Of a stretch of 64,000 nucleotides of DNA, positions 17,505 to 26,889 are shown piece after piece (the stretch's first letter is position 1; each line of letters begins with the position of its first letter). Under the pieces are notes generated by a model. The model was not told where the DNA came from and did not search any database. It saw only the letters and a list, made by a program, of their open reading frames with translations. The stretch comes from an uncultured Oscillospiraceae bacterium (lineage in GTDB: Bacteria; Bacillota; Clostridia; Oscillospirales; Oscillospiraceae): the NCBI GenBank assembly GCA_934623575.1, contig CAKTVL010000002.1, positions 77,033 to 141,032 on the forward strand, written 5' to 3'. Made by a program: the position numbers and the translations under genes.

Positions 17505-17768
17505 TCATTCATCCTCCTCTGTCAATTCTTCCACCGTCATGCCCAGCCGCGGGGCCAGGCGCTCCGCCGCCAGGGCGGACAGCACCACATGGTCGCTGTC
17601 CATGATCAGCACCGAGGCCGTCTTGCGCCCGTAGGTGGCGTCGATCAGCATCCCCCGGTCCCGTGACTCCTGCACCAGCCGCTTCACCGGTGCCGAATCC
17701 GGGCTGACCACGGCGATGAGCCGCTGGGCGGACACCAGATTGCCGAAGCCGATATTGATAAACTGCAT
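17505..17768 (-). CDS. remA: RemA/YlzA-family DNA-binding regulator (DUF370)
   Basis: 87 residues with the DUF370 core: [26 protein letters not shown] is recognisable at residues 5-30, then [19 protein letters not shown]. In Bacillus RemA binds DNA as a ring-like oligomer and activates matrix and osmoprotection genes; here only the family is certain. Ten bases separate it from yicC upstream. Confidence 0.9.
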   Translation of the reverse strand: MQFINIGFGNLVSAQRLIAVVSPDSAPVKRLVQESRDRGMLIDATYGRKTASVLIMDSDHVVLSALAAERLAPRLGMTVEELTEEDE

Positions 17769-17778
17769 ACCGGCCTCC

Positions 17779-18657
17779 TCACTCCATGTTCTGCACCTGC
17801 TCGCGGATCTTCTCCACCTCGGCCTTCATGCTCACCACGTCCTTGGCCACCGCCAGGTCGTTGCACTTGGAGCCGATGGTGTTGCACTCCCGATTGACCT
17901 CCTGGATCAGGAAATCCAGCTTCCGGCCCACTGGCTCGCTGCTCTGCAGCATGTCCCGCAGCTGCGCGATGTGGCTGCGCAGGCGCACCGTCTCCTCGTC
18001 CACGGCCACCTTGTCGGCGAAGATCGCCGCCTCGGTGAGGATGCGGCTCTCGTCGATGGTGGTGGACTGCAGCACCTCCTGCATCTTGGCCTCCAGCCGC
18101 TGGCGGTACGCCGCCACCGTCTGGGGCGACTGCGTCTCCACCTTACCCACGGTGGTCTCGATGGTATCCACCCGGGATGCCACGTCCTGGGCCAGCTTTT
18201 CGCCCTCCACCGCGCGCATGGCGTTGTAGGCCGCCAGCGCGTCGTCCAGCACGGCGCAGATGTCGGCGGCGATGGCCTCCACGTCCTCCTCCGCCTTGGT
18301 GACGGTCAGCACGTCGGGGAATTTGGCCAGCACCTCCGGCGTGATGTCGCCGGGCAGGGCAAAGGCGTTCTTCAGCTGCGTCAGGGCATCGAAATACCCC
18401 TTGGCCAGTCCCTCGTTCACCTGTACCACCGCCACGTCGGCGGCGGAGGTGTCGATGGTGACGAACACGTCCACCTTGCCCCGGGAGATGGCCTGCTGCA
18501 CGCGGGTCTTGATGGCGTCCTCAGCAAAAATATACGCTCTGGGCAGCTTTACGGTGCAGTCCAGGTAACGATTGTTGACGGAGCGCACCTCCACGGTGAT
18601 GTCTCTGCCGCTGCGCATCTCGCGGGCGCGGCCGTAACCGGTCATACTCTTGACCAC
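17779..18657 (-). CDS. yicC: YicC/YloC-family endoribonuclease
   Basis: 292 residues beginning with the family mark KSMTGYGRA, and with SVNNRYLD and the DUF1732 C-terminal core ([15 protein letters not shown], then [15 protein letters not shown]). Family members are metal-dependent endoribonucleases acting on RNAs. The GTG start is preceded by AAGGAG at eight bases. Upstream is the J-domain gene, with a 53-base gap holding a small GGGGACTCC-type hairpin. Confidence 0.9.
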   Translation of the reverse strand: MVKSMTGYGRAREMRSGRDITVEVRSVNNRYLDCTVKLPRAYIFAEDAIKTRVQQAISRGKVDVFVTIDTSAADVAVVQVNEGLAKGYFDALTQLKNAFALPGDITPEVLAKFPDVLTVTKAEEDVEAIAADICAVLDDALAAYNAMRAVEGEKLAQDVASRVDTIETTVGKVETQSPQTVAAYRQRLEAKMQEVLQSTTIDESRILTEAAIFADKVAVDEETVRLRSHIAQLRDMLQSSEPVGRKLDFLIQEVNRECNTIGSKCNDLAVAKDVVSMKAEVEKIREQVQNME

Positions 18658-18710
18658 GGGATCAACTCCTTATATGTGTAGTAAACGGGGACTCCTCCCC
18701 TGTTGTATAC

Positions 18711-19358
18711 TCAGCAAAAACAGATGGGCACGCCGAAGGCGTTGCAGCACAGCGTCGCGCCGCACAGCCGCAGGCAGCTGCTGTCGCCGCAGGCCCCGGT
18801 GGTCACGTCGCCGTAGCCCTCCGGGCGATAGGCCGTGCCCCGGCCCTCCAGAATATCCAGCGCCCGCTGGTATTCGGGGTTGTCCGGCGCCATGGTCACC
18901 GCGGTCTGGTAATACCGCCGCGCCTCGTCCAGCCATCCCCGCCGGTAGCAGATGGCGCCCTTCAGGAAATTCCACTCGGCGTCGTGGTCGCTCTGGGCGT
19001 TCAGCAGCTCCTCCGCCAGATTCAGGTCCCCGCTGCTGATGGCCATGCGCACCCGCTGATAGCGCGACGTATAGCCGCCCTGATAGCCGTTCTGGTACCC
19101 GCTCTGATAGCCATAGCCCTGGCCGCCGTAGCGCTGCCCACCGGCGCTGTAGCCGCCGCTGCGCTGCACCTTCCGCTGGGACTGTACCGCCTCATACGCC
19201 TCGTTGATCTCCTTCATGCGCTCCTGCGCCAGATCCGCCAGCGGGTTGTCGTGGTAGTTGTCCGGGTGGTACTTCCGCGCCAGGTCGCGGTACGCCTTCT
19301 TTACTTCTTCATCTGTGGCCGTACTGGGGACGCCCAGCACCTGATAGGGATCACGCAT
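18711..19358 (-). CDS. J-domain protein with Gly/Tyr-rich linker and Cys-rich tail
   Basis: 215 residues. N-terminal J domain (1-65) with the HPD tripeptide in KYHPDNYHD, the signal that stimulates DnaK ATPase. A Gly/Tyr/Gln-rich linker follows (about 70-100, repeats of YQ and GGY), then a TPR-like helical segment ([22 protein letters not shown] region). The C-terminus is unusual: seven cysteines in the last 27 residues ([16 protein letters not shown]...). The DnaJ zinc finger is absent, so it is not DnaJ itself. It overlaps the DUF5685 gene by eight bases. Confidence 0.8.
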   Translation of the reverse strand: MRDPYQVLGVPSTATDEEVKKAYRDLARKYHPDNYHDNPLADLAQERMKEINEAYEAVQSQRKVQRSGGYSAGGQRYGGQGYGYQSGYQNGYQGGYTSRYQRVRMAISSGDLNLAEELLNAQSDHDAEWNFLKGAICYRRGWLDEARRYYQTAVTMAPDNPEYQRALDILEGRGTAYRPEGYGDVTTGACGDSSCLRLCGATLCCNAFGVPICFC

Positions 19359-20250
19359 GGTCCGTGTCCGCCTTTCGTATAGGTTCTTCTCTTCTCCTCG
19401 GCCGGTGGAACGTGCCGTTCAGCACCGCCGCTCCCACGGCATACAGTCCCTCGTACACCGTGGCACGCAGGACCGGTGTGTATTTCGTCTCCGGCAGCAG
19501 CTCAAAGGCCGCCGCCATGGCCCGCACCGAGCCGTCCAGCGTCAGCGCCAGCGTCTGCCGGTCCGGCGCGGTCAGCGCGCCGTCCTCCGGCGTAAAGCGC
19601 AGGGCCAGCGGGTTGTACCCGCCGCTTTTTATGTCCTCCCGCAGGTCGTCCGCCGCGTCCACCAGATACACCCACCGCCCCAGATGGTACAGCAGCTGCT
19701 CCGTCACCCGCCGCCGCGCCGGGTCGTCGATGCTCTCCGCCGCCAGCGCCAGCAGCCGCGCAAAGGCGTCCGCCGGCGCGTCCAGCGACGCGCAGCCGTC
19801 CTTTTCCAGCACGCCCAGCGCCGTCAGATGCGCCTGCGTGCCCCGGTCGAAGTCCGGCCGCCGCGCCCTGGCCTTCCGGTACGCCGAACGCAGCAGCGCC
19901 GACGCCAGCCGGTATTTCAGTCCGCCCCAGAAGCTGTGGTCGGCCACGCCGTCCCGCAGCTGCCAGTAGGACAGGATCACGCTCATATCCGCCGCCGTGT
20001 CCAGTGCCGGGTCGCAGGCGGCGCAGCTCCTCTTTTGCAGGGGATGGACGGCGCAGCGTCTGCCGCACGTCTCCCCCGCTCCCTCCGACAGCACCATCGC
20101 CAGAAACGTCAGGTCATAGTTCAGTATCATCCGCCCCGCCAGGCCGTACCGCGCGCCCAGCGCGTGGCACAGCCCGCAGTACGCGGCACGGAACGTCTCC
20201 CGGTCCTCCGGTGTCAGCCGTCCGTCCGAGGGATGCACATAACCGAACAT
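19351..20250 (-). CDS. DUF5685-family protein of unknown function
   Basis: 299 residues starting [12 protein letters not shown], with a N-terminal CGLCHALG, then [18 protein letters not shown]: clustered cysteines that could hold a metal. The middle is all-helical with conserved acidic pairs ([21 protein letters not shown]), reminiscent of isoprenoid-handling helical proteins, though I would not assign an enzyme activity. The C-terminus is basic. Position between rseC and the J-domain gene suggests an operon with cdaA-cdaR. Confidence 0.7.
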   Translation of the reverse strand: MFGYVHPSDGRLTPEDRETFRAAYCGLCHALGARYGLAGRMILNYDLTFLAMVLSEGAGETCGRRCAVHPLQKRSCAACDPALDTAADMSVILSYWQLRDGVADHSFWGGLKYRLASALLRSAYRKARARRPDFDRGTQAHLTALGVLEKDGCASLDAPADAFARLLALAAESIDDPARRRVTEQLLYHLGRWVYLVDAADDLREDIKSGGYNPLALRFTPEDGALTAPDRQTLALTLDGSVRAMAAAFELLPETKYTPVLRATVYEGLYAVGAAVLNGTFHRPRRREEPIRKADTDHA

Positions 20251-20253
20251 CCC

Positions 20254-20658
20254 TTAAAACACCCGCAGGATGGTGTAGGTCAGCGTCTCCTTCCGCCGCG
20301 CGTAGCGGTCGTATGCCACGCTGGGCAGGAACGCCAGCACCGCCGCCGCCACGGCGATGCCGTAGCGCCAGCCCTCGGCCAGCCCCTCGCTGAGAAAATA
20401 CCCCAGCAGGAAGCACACCACCGGCAGCACATACACCAGCGCCACCACGCCCAGCAGCTTCCTCGTGCTGCTCTCCACCACGACCTTCTCGCCGGGCTGG
20501 GCGTTGGGGTCGTTCTTGGCCCGGGCCTTGATGGCCGCGCCGGTCATGCCGCACCCTGCGCACTCCTCGCAGTCGTGGCCGCAGGCGCTCTTCCGGGGCA
20601 CGGAGATCTCCGCGTACCCGCCGGGCAGCAGCTTTTCTACCGTTGCGATCTGTGTCAT
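20254..20658 (-). CDS. RseC/MucC-family (SoxR-reducing system) membrane protein
   Basis: 134 residues. A Cys-rich N-terminus (SACGHDCEECAGCG, residues about 24-37) precedes two membrane helices (about 70-90 and 100-115). Homologues are electron-carrying partners of the RnfABCDGE complex or of SoxR reduction, and the Cys cluster may bind a redox cofactor. No rnf genes are in view, so its partner is unknown. It starts 28 bases after cdaR. Confidence 0.8.
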   Translation of the reverse strand: MTQIATVEKLLPGGYAEISVPRKSACGHDCEECAGCGMTGAAIKARAKNDPNAQPGEKVVVESSTRKLLGVVALVYVLPVVCFLLGYFLSEGLAEGWRYGIAVAAAVLAFLPSVAYDRYARRKETLTYTILRVF

Positions 20659-20686
20659 CGTCTCACCTCTTGAGAATACTCATGCC

Positions 20687-22045
20687 TTATGCCGCCGGGG
20701 GCGTCTCTTCCTCCCCGCTGGCCGGCACGCCGGGCCCGTCCGGCGTATCCGGCTCCGTCTGCGGCGGCGTGTCCGTCACCGTCAGTGTCAGCTCGTATGT
20801 GCCGCGCACCGTCACGTCGCTGAATCCGCTGACCGTCACCGTTACCGGCACCGTATAGCTCCCCGGCCCGGTCACAGCGCTCATATCCGCCGTGGCCCGC
20901 AGGTCCTCCGCCGCGATCGCCTCGATCTCCTCGCTGAGGCCCCACAGCCGCACCGACAGGCCGCTCTGCGGCACCACCGCGTACAGCCCCGACGGCAGGC
21001 TGCTGAAGGCCATATCCGTCACCGTCAATGTCGTCTCGCTGATGCCGTCCAGCGTGATCTCCACCGTGGCCACCTCGTTGCCGTTGACCAGCCAGGTGCC
21101 GTCCGGCGGCGTCACCACATAGCTGTTCTGCTGGTGCAGCGCCAGATCGTCCACATGCAGCGTGGCCAGCACCAGCTTGTCGATGGAGGCCAGCACGTCG
21201 GCCTCGCCGTTCAGCCGCACCGTCCCCGGCGTAATGTCGCACACGATGCTGTCCCGTGCCGCGCCGGGCACGCCCTCAAACTCCACGGCCAGCCGCACCT
21301 CCTTGGTGGTCAGCACCGGCACCTTGGCCTGGATCAGGCTGGCGTTGGTGCGGATATTGTCATTCTCCACCGGATTCCCGTCATAGTCGTACAGCTGCAC
21401 GTCCACCGTCTGCACCACCGAGCGCGTAGCGCCGCTGATGTCCACCGTCAGCTTGGCGCTGCTGACGTTCAGCAGGTCGTCCCGCTGGGCCCGCAGCGTC
21501 AGCACCTGCGGATCCAGCACCACGTCGCCGGTAAAGTACCCCTCGGCCACCTGGCCGATGACCTCGCACTCCACCGGCACCTCCTTGGTGTACAGCTCGC
21601 CCACCGTCACCGTGATCTGGCTCAGGCTTGCCTTCTCCACGCTGACGTTGGCCTTCACCACCCCGTCGGGGTAGCTGACCGTATACTCCAGCTGGTGTAC
21701 GCCCACCGAGTCGATGCCGCTGGTGCTGGCGATCACCCGCACATTCCCGCTGTCCAGCTTCACCAGCTCCCGCTTCGGCCCGCGTATCCGCAGGTCGATG
21801 GTGGTGTCGTAGCCCGACAGCAGCATCAGATTCTTGTCCGCCAGCGTGGTATTCTCGCCGGAGAACTCCACCGGGATGTCCCGTATGGTCTTAAAGCTGT
21901 CCGGCGCCTTGTCCACGTCCACATATACCCACACCGCGATGGCCACCAGGATGGAGACGATGATCCGCACGGTCTTGCTGCGGTTGAAGCGCGGCTTGCG
22001 CTCCTCGTCCTTCTCTCTTCCGGTATCAGAGATCCGTTCCGACAT
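20687..22045 (-). CDS. cdaR: YbbR-domain regulator of diadenylate cyclase
   Basis: 452 residues: short basic cytoplasmic head, one transmembrane helix (about 27-45: IIVSILVAIAVWVYVD), then extracellular YbbR repeats (about four, each with a DIPVE-type start) and a Pro/Glu-rich tail ending EEETPPAA. CdaR binds CdaA and tunes c-di-AMP output. The start lies inside the cdaA 3' end (20-base overlap), so the two are coupled. Confidence 0.93.
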   Translation of the reverse strand: MSERISDTGREKDEERKPRFNRSKTVRIIVSILVAIAVWVYVDVDKAPDSFKTIRDIPVEFSGENTTLADKNLMLLSGYDTTIDLRIRGPKRELVKLDSGNVRVIASTSGIDSVGVHQLEYTVSYPDGVVKANVSVEKASLSQITVTVGELYTKEVPVECEVIGQVAEGYFTGDVVLDPQVLTLRAQRDDLLNVSSAKLTVDISGATRSVVQTVDVQLYDYDGNPVENDNIRTNASLIQAKVPVLTTKEVRLAVEFEGVPGAARDSIVCDITPGTVRLNGEADVLASIDKLVLATLHVDDLALHQQNSYVVTPPDGTWLVNGNEVATVEITLDGISETTLTVTDMAFSSLPSGLYAVVPQSGLSVRLWGLSEEIEAIAAEDLRATADMSAVTGPGSYTVPVTVTVSGFSDVTVRGTYELTLTVTDTPPQTEPDTPDGPGVPASGEEETPPAA

Positions 22046-22922
22046 CGTCGTTCTCCTCCTTCCTGTTCAGACCCAGCAGCTCCGCCAGACTGCGGCGGGG
22101 CTTGTCCTCCGTGTCCTCCTCCGGCGGCATCAGCTCGTTGCGCAGCAGCTTGCTCAGCGTCTCCGGCTTCAGGTGCCGCTTCAGCATCCCGCCGATGGCC
22201 ACGGAGATGGACCCCGTCTCCTCCGACACGATGACCACCACCGCGTCGGAGTTCTCGCTCATGCCGATGCCCGCCCGGTGCCGCATGCCCAGGTCGCGGC
22301 TCAGGTTCACGTTTTTGCTCAGCGGCAGCATGCACCCGGCGCCCAGGATCCGCCCGTGGCGGATGATCACCGCGCCGTCGTGCATGGGCGCTTTAACGAA
22401 GAAAATGTTCTTCAGCAGCTCGGAGGACACCGCCGCGTCCAGCGTGGTCCCGCTGCGCACCATATCGTCCAGGTGGATGTCCCGCTCGAACACGATCAGC
22501 ACGCCGGTCTTGCTCTGGGACATCTCGCTGCACGCGGTGACCGTCTGGTCGATGGCGGATTCCAGCTCCGTCTGCTGCTGCGGGTCCTTGAAGGCCTTCA
22601 GCAGCTTGATATTCCGGCTGCCCACCTTTTCCAGTATCTGCCGGATCTCCGGCTGGAACAGGATGATGATGGCCAGAATGCCCACCTGCACCAGGTTCCG
22701 CATGATATAGGCGATGGCGTTCAGCTGCAGTATATCCGCCAGCCACAGCACCAGCAGAAAGGCCACCACGCCCTTGAGGATGTTCTCCGCCCGGGTGCTC
22801 TTCACCATCCGCAGCAGGTTATACACCAGAAACGCGATAATGGCGATGTCCAGCACGTCGGACACCCGTATCAGCACCAAGTAATTCCCAATTCTTTCCA
22901 ATACTGAAAGTACCTTTTCCAT
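22026..22922 (-). CDS. cdaA: Diadenylate cyclase CdaA (c-di-AMP synthase)
   Basis: 298 residues. Three hydrophobic helices at the N-terminus (about 10-30, 40-57, 62-80) anchor a cytosolic DAC domain with both catalytic motifs, DGAVII and RHRAGIGMSE. It makes c-di-AMP, the second messenger for turgor, potassium and wall homeostasis. It heads the transcript cdaA-cdaR and has a clear promoter upstream. The usual third gene glmM is not adjacent; rseC follows instead. Confidence 0.96.
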   Translation of the reverse strand: MEKVLSVLERIGNYLVLIRVSDVLDIAIIAFLVYNLLRMVKSTRAENILKGVVAFLLVLWLADILQLNAIAYIMRNLVQVGILAIIILFQPEIRQILEKVGSRNIKLLKAFKDPQQQTELESAIDQTVTACSEMSQSKTGVLIVFERDIHLDDMVRSGTTLDAAVSSELLKNIFFVKAPMHDGAVIIRHGRILGAGCMLPLSKNVNLSRDLGMRHRAGIGMSENSDAVVVIVSEETGSISVAIGGMLKRHLKPETLSKLLRNELMPPEEDTEDKPRRSLAELLGLNRKEENDDVGTDL

Positions 22923-22975
22923 ACTGCCATCCTTCCCGTCGCGGGTACAAAGTACGCATAAAAACAGATAGTATC

Positions 22976-23004
22976 ATTATATAAAAAGTATTGGGAAAAT
23001 GCAA
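22976..23004 (-). promoter_or_regulatory. Promoter of the cdaA operon
   Basis: TTGCAT (23004-22999) and TATAAT (22981-22976) on the minus strand with a 17-base spacer, in an AT-rich gap between the cysteine desulfurase and cdaA. Confidence 0.8.
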
Positions 23005-23045
23005 CAAAAAATTATGTGAACACTTTTGCATTTCAACCAAGCATT

Positions 23046-24167
23046 TCAAGCAAGGGCGCGGCGCAGCATCCGGGCAAAGGTCTCCACCTGCTCCGCGGTG
23101 TTGAACGCCGAAAAGCTGCACCGCACGGTGCCGGTGTCCAGCGTCCCCGCCGTCCGGTGGGCCAGCGGCGCGCAGTGCAGCCCCGCCCGTACCGCCGCAC
23201 CCTGCCGCGCCAGTGCCTCGCCCAGCACCTCGCAGTCCTTTCCCTCCACCCGGAAGCTCAGCACCCCCGTCTGGGCCTGGTCCTCCGGCGTATAAAACAC
23301 CTCCGCCCCCGGTATCTCCGCCAGCCTGGCCGCGCACCGCCGGGCCAGCTGCCGCTCCTGCGCCCCGATGGCCGCCGCGCCCCGGCGCTGCACGAACCGC
23401 AGCCCCTCCAGCAGCCCCGCGATGCCCGGCATGTTGTGGGTCCCCGCCTCCAGCCGGTCCGGCAGCTCCTCCGGCATCTCCTGCAGGATGGACTGCGACC
23501 CCGTCCCGCCCCGCAGCAGCGGCTCCGGGTCCATGCCGCACAGCAGCAGTCCCGTCCCCTGGGGGCCGTACAGCCCCTTGTGCCCCGGCATGGCGATAAA
23601 CGCCGCCCCCAGCGCCGCCATGTCCACCGGCAGCATCCCGGCGGATTGGGAGGCGTCCAGCACAAGGGGCACGCCCTTCTCCCGGCACAGCGCCGCGATG
23701 CGCTCCACCGGCAGCCGATAGCCGAACACATTGGATACATGGGTGCAGATCACCGCGCTTGCCGGGCGCTCCAGTGCGGCGGCGAACTGCCGCACCATCT
23801 CCTCCCCGTCAAACAGCGGCCCGTCCGCCACGGCGATCTCCACCCCTGGGATGGCGTGCAGCGGCCGCGTTACGGCGTTATGCTCATACCCGGAGATGAC
23901 CACACGGCCGCCGGGCTTCACCAGTGTGCGGATGGCGATATTCAGCCCGTGGGTGGCGCAGGAGGTGAACACCACCCGCGCCGGGTCCTCCACGCCGAAC
24001 AGCTCCGCCGCCAGCGCGCGGCAGGCGTAGTCCGTTGCCTCCGCCGCCCTGGTGGCGGGATAGCTCCCCCGCCCCGGCGAGGACAGCGACGACACCGCCC
24101 GGTGCATGGCCCGGGCCACCGTCTCCGGCTTCTGCAGCGTGGTGGCCCCTGCGTCAAAGTAGATCAT
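23046..24167 (-). CDS. Cysteine desulfurase-family PLP enzyme (selenium/sulfur type)
   Basis: 373-residue class V aminotransferase-fold protein starting MIYFDAGATTLQKPE. The PLP lysine lies in MPGHKGLYGPQGTG (about 211-224) and the reactive cysteine loop in AGLHCAPLAHRT near residue 335. It belongs to the short cysteine desulfurase-like group that often sits with DUF3343 and selenium genes, and differs from housekeeping IscS. Its ATG overlaps the DUF3343 stop (ATGA). Sulfur or selenium delivery to a partner carrier is the likely role. Confidence 0.85.
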   Translation of the reverse strand: MIYFDAGATTLQKPETVARAMHRAVSSLSSPGRGSYPATRAAEATDYACRALAAELFGVEDPARVVFTSCATHGLNIAIRTLVKPGGRVVISGYEHNAVTRPLHAIPGVEIAVADGPLFDGEEMVRQFAAALERPASAVICTHVSNVFGYRLPVERIAALCREKGVPLVLDASQSAGMLPVDMAALGAAFIAMPGHKGLYGPQGTGLLLCGMDPEPLLRGGTGSQSILQEMPEELPDRLEAGTHNMPGIAGLLEGLRFVQRRGAAAIGAQERQLARRCAARLAEIPGAEVFYTPEDQAQTGVLSFRVEGKDCEVLGEALARQGAAVRAGLHCAPLAHRTAGTLDTGTVRCSFSAFNTAEQVETFARMLRRALA

Positions 24168-24418
24168 AGCTCCGCCTCCCTGTACTCCTCATCCTGGCGC
24201 ACAAACACCTGTCCGGGCGCAAAGCCCGCCTCCCGCAGCAGTCCCAGCGCCGCCTCCGTGCGCATCCTGCCCCTGATCCGCAGCACATACCCGCATCCCT
24301 TGCCTGTCAGCCCCATGGGCGCGCGTCCCGCCGCCGCCCGCAGTCCCTTTCGCTCCAGCAGCTGCGCCATGCGCTGCGCCTGGGTCACCGACCGCGCGGT
24401 GATCAGATATTCCTCCAT
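24164..24418 (-). CDS. DUF3343 small protein, putative Se/S carrier
   Basis: 84 residues matching DUF3343: MEEYLITARSVTQAQRMAQLLERKG opening, then GCGYVLRI with the conserved Cys (about residue 42). The family is fused to or next to YedF, SelD and cysteine desulfurases in selenium-using clostridia and is thought to carry Se or S. AAAGGAGG precedes the ATG. Cotranscribed with the desulfurase. Confidence 0.8.
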   Translation of the reverse strand: MEEYLITARSVTQAQRMAQLLERKGLRAAAGRAPMGLTGKGCGYVLRIRGRMRTEAALGLLREAGFAPGQVFVRQDEEYREAEL

Positions 24419-24444
24419 ACCGGTACCTCCTTTGTACTCATGCC

Positions 24445-24474
24445 ATCCTATGCCCGCCGCCCCAAAAGGTGCAA
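24445..24474 (-). promoter_or_regulatory. Candidate promoter of the DUF3343-desulfurase pair
   Basis: TTGCAC (24474-24469) and TAGGAT (24450-24445) with an 18-base spacer on the minus strand, immediately after the yigZ terminator. The -10 box is imperfect. Confidence 0.45.
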
Positions 24475-24480
24475 AAGTGC

Positions 24481-24514
24481 AAAAAGTCCCCGGAGACCTT
24501 CGTCTCCGGGGACT
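24481..24514 (-). terminator. Terminator of the hflX-yigZ operon
   Basis: Perfect 13-base stem (arms 24502-24514 and 24485-24497, core AGTCCCCGGAGAC) with a four-base loop and TTTTT on the minus strand. A second perfect 10-base GC stem (24544-24566), without a T run, stands between it and the yigZ stop, giving two hairpins in tandem. Confidence 0.88.
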
Positions 24515-24571
24515 CCCATATTGGCCATGTTGGATATGAAATCGCCCTCCGGCTTGGCCGGAGGGCTTGCT

Positions 24572-25204
24572 TCACAGCTCTGTTCTCGGCCCCGGCCGGT
24601 ATTCCTCCGCCGTCACCGCCACGGCGATGCCGCCGGCCGACAGCTCCGTCAGCCGTTCCTGCAGCGCCGCTGTGTCCTCCGCCGGCAGCGACACCTTCAG
24701 CCGGATGTCCGCGCCATATTCGGCCTCGTCCACCGTGCCGTCCAGCGTCGCGATCTCCCCCTTCACCCGCTCGAACAGCGCGTAGGGGCACGGTATCTCC
24801 GCCGCGGCCCACAGGCCCATCTCCGCGACGCCCGCCGCCGCCAGCGCGTCTCTCGCGCTTTTGGAGTACGCCCGCGTCAGCCCGCCGGCCCCCAGCAGGA
24901 TACCCCCGAAGTACCGCGTCACCACGCACACCACGTTGGTCACGTTCTCCCGCCGGAACACGTTGAGCATGGGCTGCCCCGCCGTGCCCTGCGGCTCGCC
25001 GTCGTCGCCGTAGCGCAGCAGATCGCTGCCGATGAGATAGCACCAGCAGTTGTGCCGCGCGTCGTAGTATTTCTTCTTCATCTGCGCGATGAACTCCCGG
25101 GCCTGCTCCTCCGTCTCCACCGGCAGCAGGTGTCCGATGAACCGTGACCGCTTCTCGGTGAATTCCGTCTCCGCCGGGCCGTAGGGTACGCGGAAATCGC
25201 TCAT
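24572..25204 (-). CDS. yigZ: YigZ/IMPACT-family protein
   Basis: 210 residues from the ATG that overlaps the hflX stop (ATGA). The frame is open 24 codons further, but that extension only shadows hflX. Family marks: TEFTEKRSRFIGHL, ARHNCWCYLIG and the YFGGILLGAGGLTRAYSKSA core. The first domain is ribosomal S5-like, the second a DUF1949 ferredoxin-like fold (about 135-205). Eukaryotic IMPACT regulates translation via GCN1; the bacterial role is unsettled. Confidence 0.92.
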   Translation of the reverse strand: MSDFRVPYGPAETEFTEKRSRFIGHLLPVETEEQAREFIAQMKKKYYDARHNCWCYLIGSDLLRYGDDGEPQGTAGQPMLNVFRRENVTNVVCVVTRYFGGILLGAGGLTRAYSKSARDALAAAGVAEMGLWAAAEIPCPYALFERVKGEIATLDGTVDEAEYGADIRLKVSLPAEDTAALQERLTELSAGGIAVAVTAEEYRPGPRTEL

Positions 25205-26508
25205 TCCCAGTCCTCCTTGGGCTCCGTCCACCCCTCGATGTAGTCCTTCAGCTGCCCGATGACCCGCGGCGTGCACACCGCCACCACGTCCACCGTCTCG
25301 CCGTACTCCACGCTCTCCACCTTGGCCTCCCGGTACAGGCTGTCCAGCGCCCCGGCCTTGTCATAGGGCAGATGCAGCGTCACCCGCTTGGTCCCCTTGT
25401 CCAGCTTTTTGTCGATGGCCGCCAGCAGCCGCTCCAGCCCCTCTCCGGTCTTGGCGGACACGGACACCGCGTCCCCCTCCTTGTCTCGCTGGAAGGCAAA
25501 CGCCAGGTCGGACTTGTTGTACACCCGGATGCAGGGGATGCTCTCCGCCCCCAGCTCCCTGATCAGTTCATCCACGATCCGCGCCTGCTCCTGCCACTCC
25601 GGATTGCCGGCGTCGATGACGTGCAGCAGCAGATCCGCGTACTCCAGCTCCTCCAGCGTGGCCTTGAAGGCCTCCACCAGCTGATGGGGCAGCTTCCGGA
25701 TAAATCCCACCGTGTCGGAGATCACCACGTCCAGCGTATCGCTGACGGTCAGCAGCCGCGTGGTGGTGTCCAGCGTGTCGAACAGCCTGTTGTTTGCCGG
25801 TATCCCCGCCCCGGTGATGGCGTTCAGCAGCGTGGACTTCCCCGCGTTGGTATAGCCCACGATGGCTACCACCGGTATCTCGTTCTTCTGCCGCCGCTGG
25901 CGCTGGGTGGCGCGTACCCGCCGCACCTCTTCCAGCTCCTCCTTCAGCTTGTCGATCTTCCGCCGGATGTGCCGCCGGTCGGTCTCCAGCTGCGTCTCGC
26001 CGGGGCCCTTGGTGCCGATGGGCGAGCCGCCGGTGCCGCCCTGCCGCTCCAGATGGCTCCACATACCGATCAATCTGGGCAACAGATACTGGTACTGCGC
26101 CAGCTCCACCTGCAAGCAACCCTCCCTGGTCCGCGCCCGCTGGGCGAAGATGTCCAGTATCAGCCCGCTGCGGTCCAGCACCTGCACGCCGCACAGCTCC
26201 GTCAGCACCCGCACCTGCGACGGCGACAGATCGTTGTCGAAGATCACCATGGTGGCCTCGCTGTTGTCCACCATGCGCTTGACCTCCTCCACCTTTCCCT
26301 CGCCGATAAAGCTGTGGGGGTCGGGCTTCTCCCGGCTCTGTAAGATCATGCCCACGCTCTCGCCGCCGGCCGTTTCCACCAGTGCCGCCAGCTCCGCCAG
26401 GCTCTCCTCGTCCGCGCTGTCCCTGCCCAGCACCGGGGACCTCAGCCCCACCAGCACCGCATAGTCCCGCGCGCCCTTCTTGCCTTCCTCAATGGTCTTT
26501 CGTTCCAT
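25201..26508 (-). CDS. hflX: Ribosome-associated GTPase HflX
   Basis: 435 residues from the ATG at 26508, which has GAGGCAGGG upstream; an ATG four codons earlier lacks spacing. N-terminal HflX domain with IFDNDLSPSQ, the Gly-rich KGPGETQLETDRR loop, then a coiled helical arm and the G domain: P-loop GYTNAGKSTLLN, DTVGFIRKLP and NKSD. HflX rescues and splits stalled 70S ribosomes under stress. Own promoter just upstream. Confidence 0.95.
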   Translation of the reverse strand: MERKTIEEGKKGARDYAVLVGLRSPVLGRDSADEESLAELAALVETAGGESVGMILQSREKPDPHSFIGEGKVEEVKRMVDNSEATMVIFDNDLSPSQVRVLTELCGVQVLDRSGLILDIFAQRARTREGCLQVELAQYQYLLPRLIGMWSHLERQGGTGGSPIGTKGPGETQLETDRRHIRRKIDKLKEELEEVRRVRATQRQRRQKNEIPVVAIVGYTNAGKSTLLNAITGAGIPANNRLFDTLDTTTRLLTVSDTLDVVISDTVGFIRKLPHQLVEAFKATLEELEYADLLLHVIDAGNPEWQEQARIVDELIRELGAESIPCIRVYNKSDLAFAFQRDKEGDAVSVSAKTGEGLERLLAAIDKKLDKGTKRVTLHLPYDKAGALDSLYREAKVESVEYGETVDVVAVCTPRVIGQLKDYIEGWTEPKEDWE

Positions 26509-26537
26509 ACCCTGCCTCATTCCAATGGTTTTTCACG

Positions 26538-26566
26538 ATTATACCCTATCTTCCCTTAAATGTAAA
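26538..26566 (-). promoter_or_regulatory. Promoter of hflX-yigZ
   Basis: TTTACA (26566-26561) and TATAAT (26543-26538), 17-base spacer, minus strand, lying between the rpmE terminator and hflX. Confidence 0.75.
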
Positions 26567-26570
26567 ACGA

Positions 26571-26606
26571 AAAAAACGGAGCCCGCACCATCGGTGCGGG
26601 CTCCGT
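26571..26606 (-). terminator. Terminator of rpmE
   Basis: 14-base perfect stem ACGGAGCCCGCACC (arms 26593-26606 and 26576-26589), three-base loop, then at least six T on the minus strand. Confidence 0.9.
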
Positions 26607-26622
26607 ATGTGATGTGTCCCGT

Positions 26623-26826
26623 TTACTTGTCCAGGCCGAAGCGCTTGTTGAACTTGGCAACACGTCCGCCGGTATCCACCAGCTTCTGCTTGCCGGTGAA
26701 GAAGGGGTGACACTTAGAGCAGACTTCCACGCGAATATCCTTCTTCGTAGAACCTGTCTCAATCACATTACCGCAGGCGCATTTGATAGTAGTCTGCTGA
26801 TAATTGGGATGGATTCCTTCCTTCAT
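26623..26826 (-). CDS. rpmE: 50S ribosomal protein L31 (zinc-binding form)
   Basis: 67 residues starting [10 protein letters not shown]. Both zinc pairs are kept (CAC near residue 16 and CSKC near 36), so this is the C+ type that binds zinc. C-terminal [13 protein letters not shown] is typical. AAAGGGG lies upstream at about 12 bases; monocistronic between its own promoter and terminator. Confidence 0.96.
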   Translation of the reverse strand: MKEGIHPNYQQTTIKCACGNVIETGSTKKDIRVEVCSKCHPFFTGKQKLVDTGGRVAKFNKRFGLDK

Positions 26827-26889
26827 TGCTCATGTTCACCCCTTTCTGGTTCACTCGTCGCCGCGGCTTACGCCGCAAACGCAACTGTG

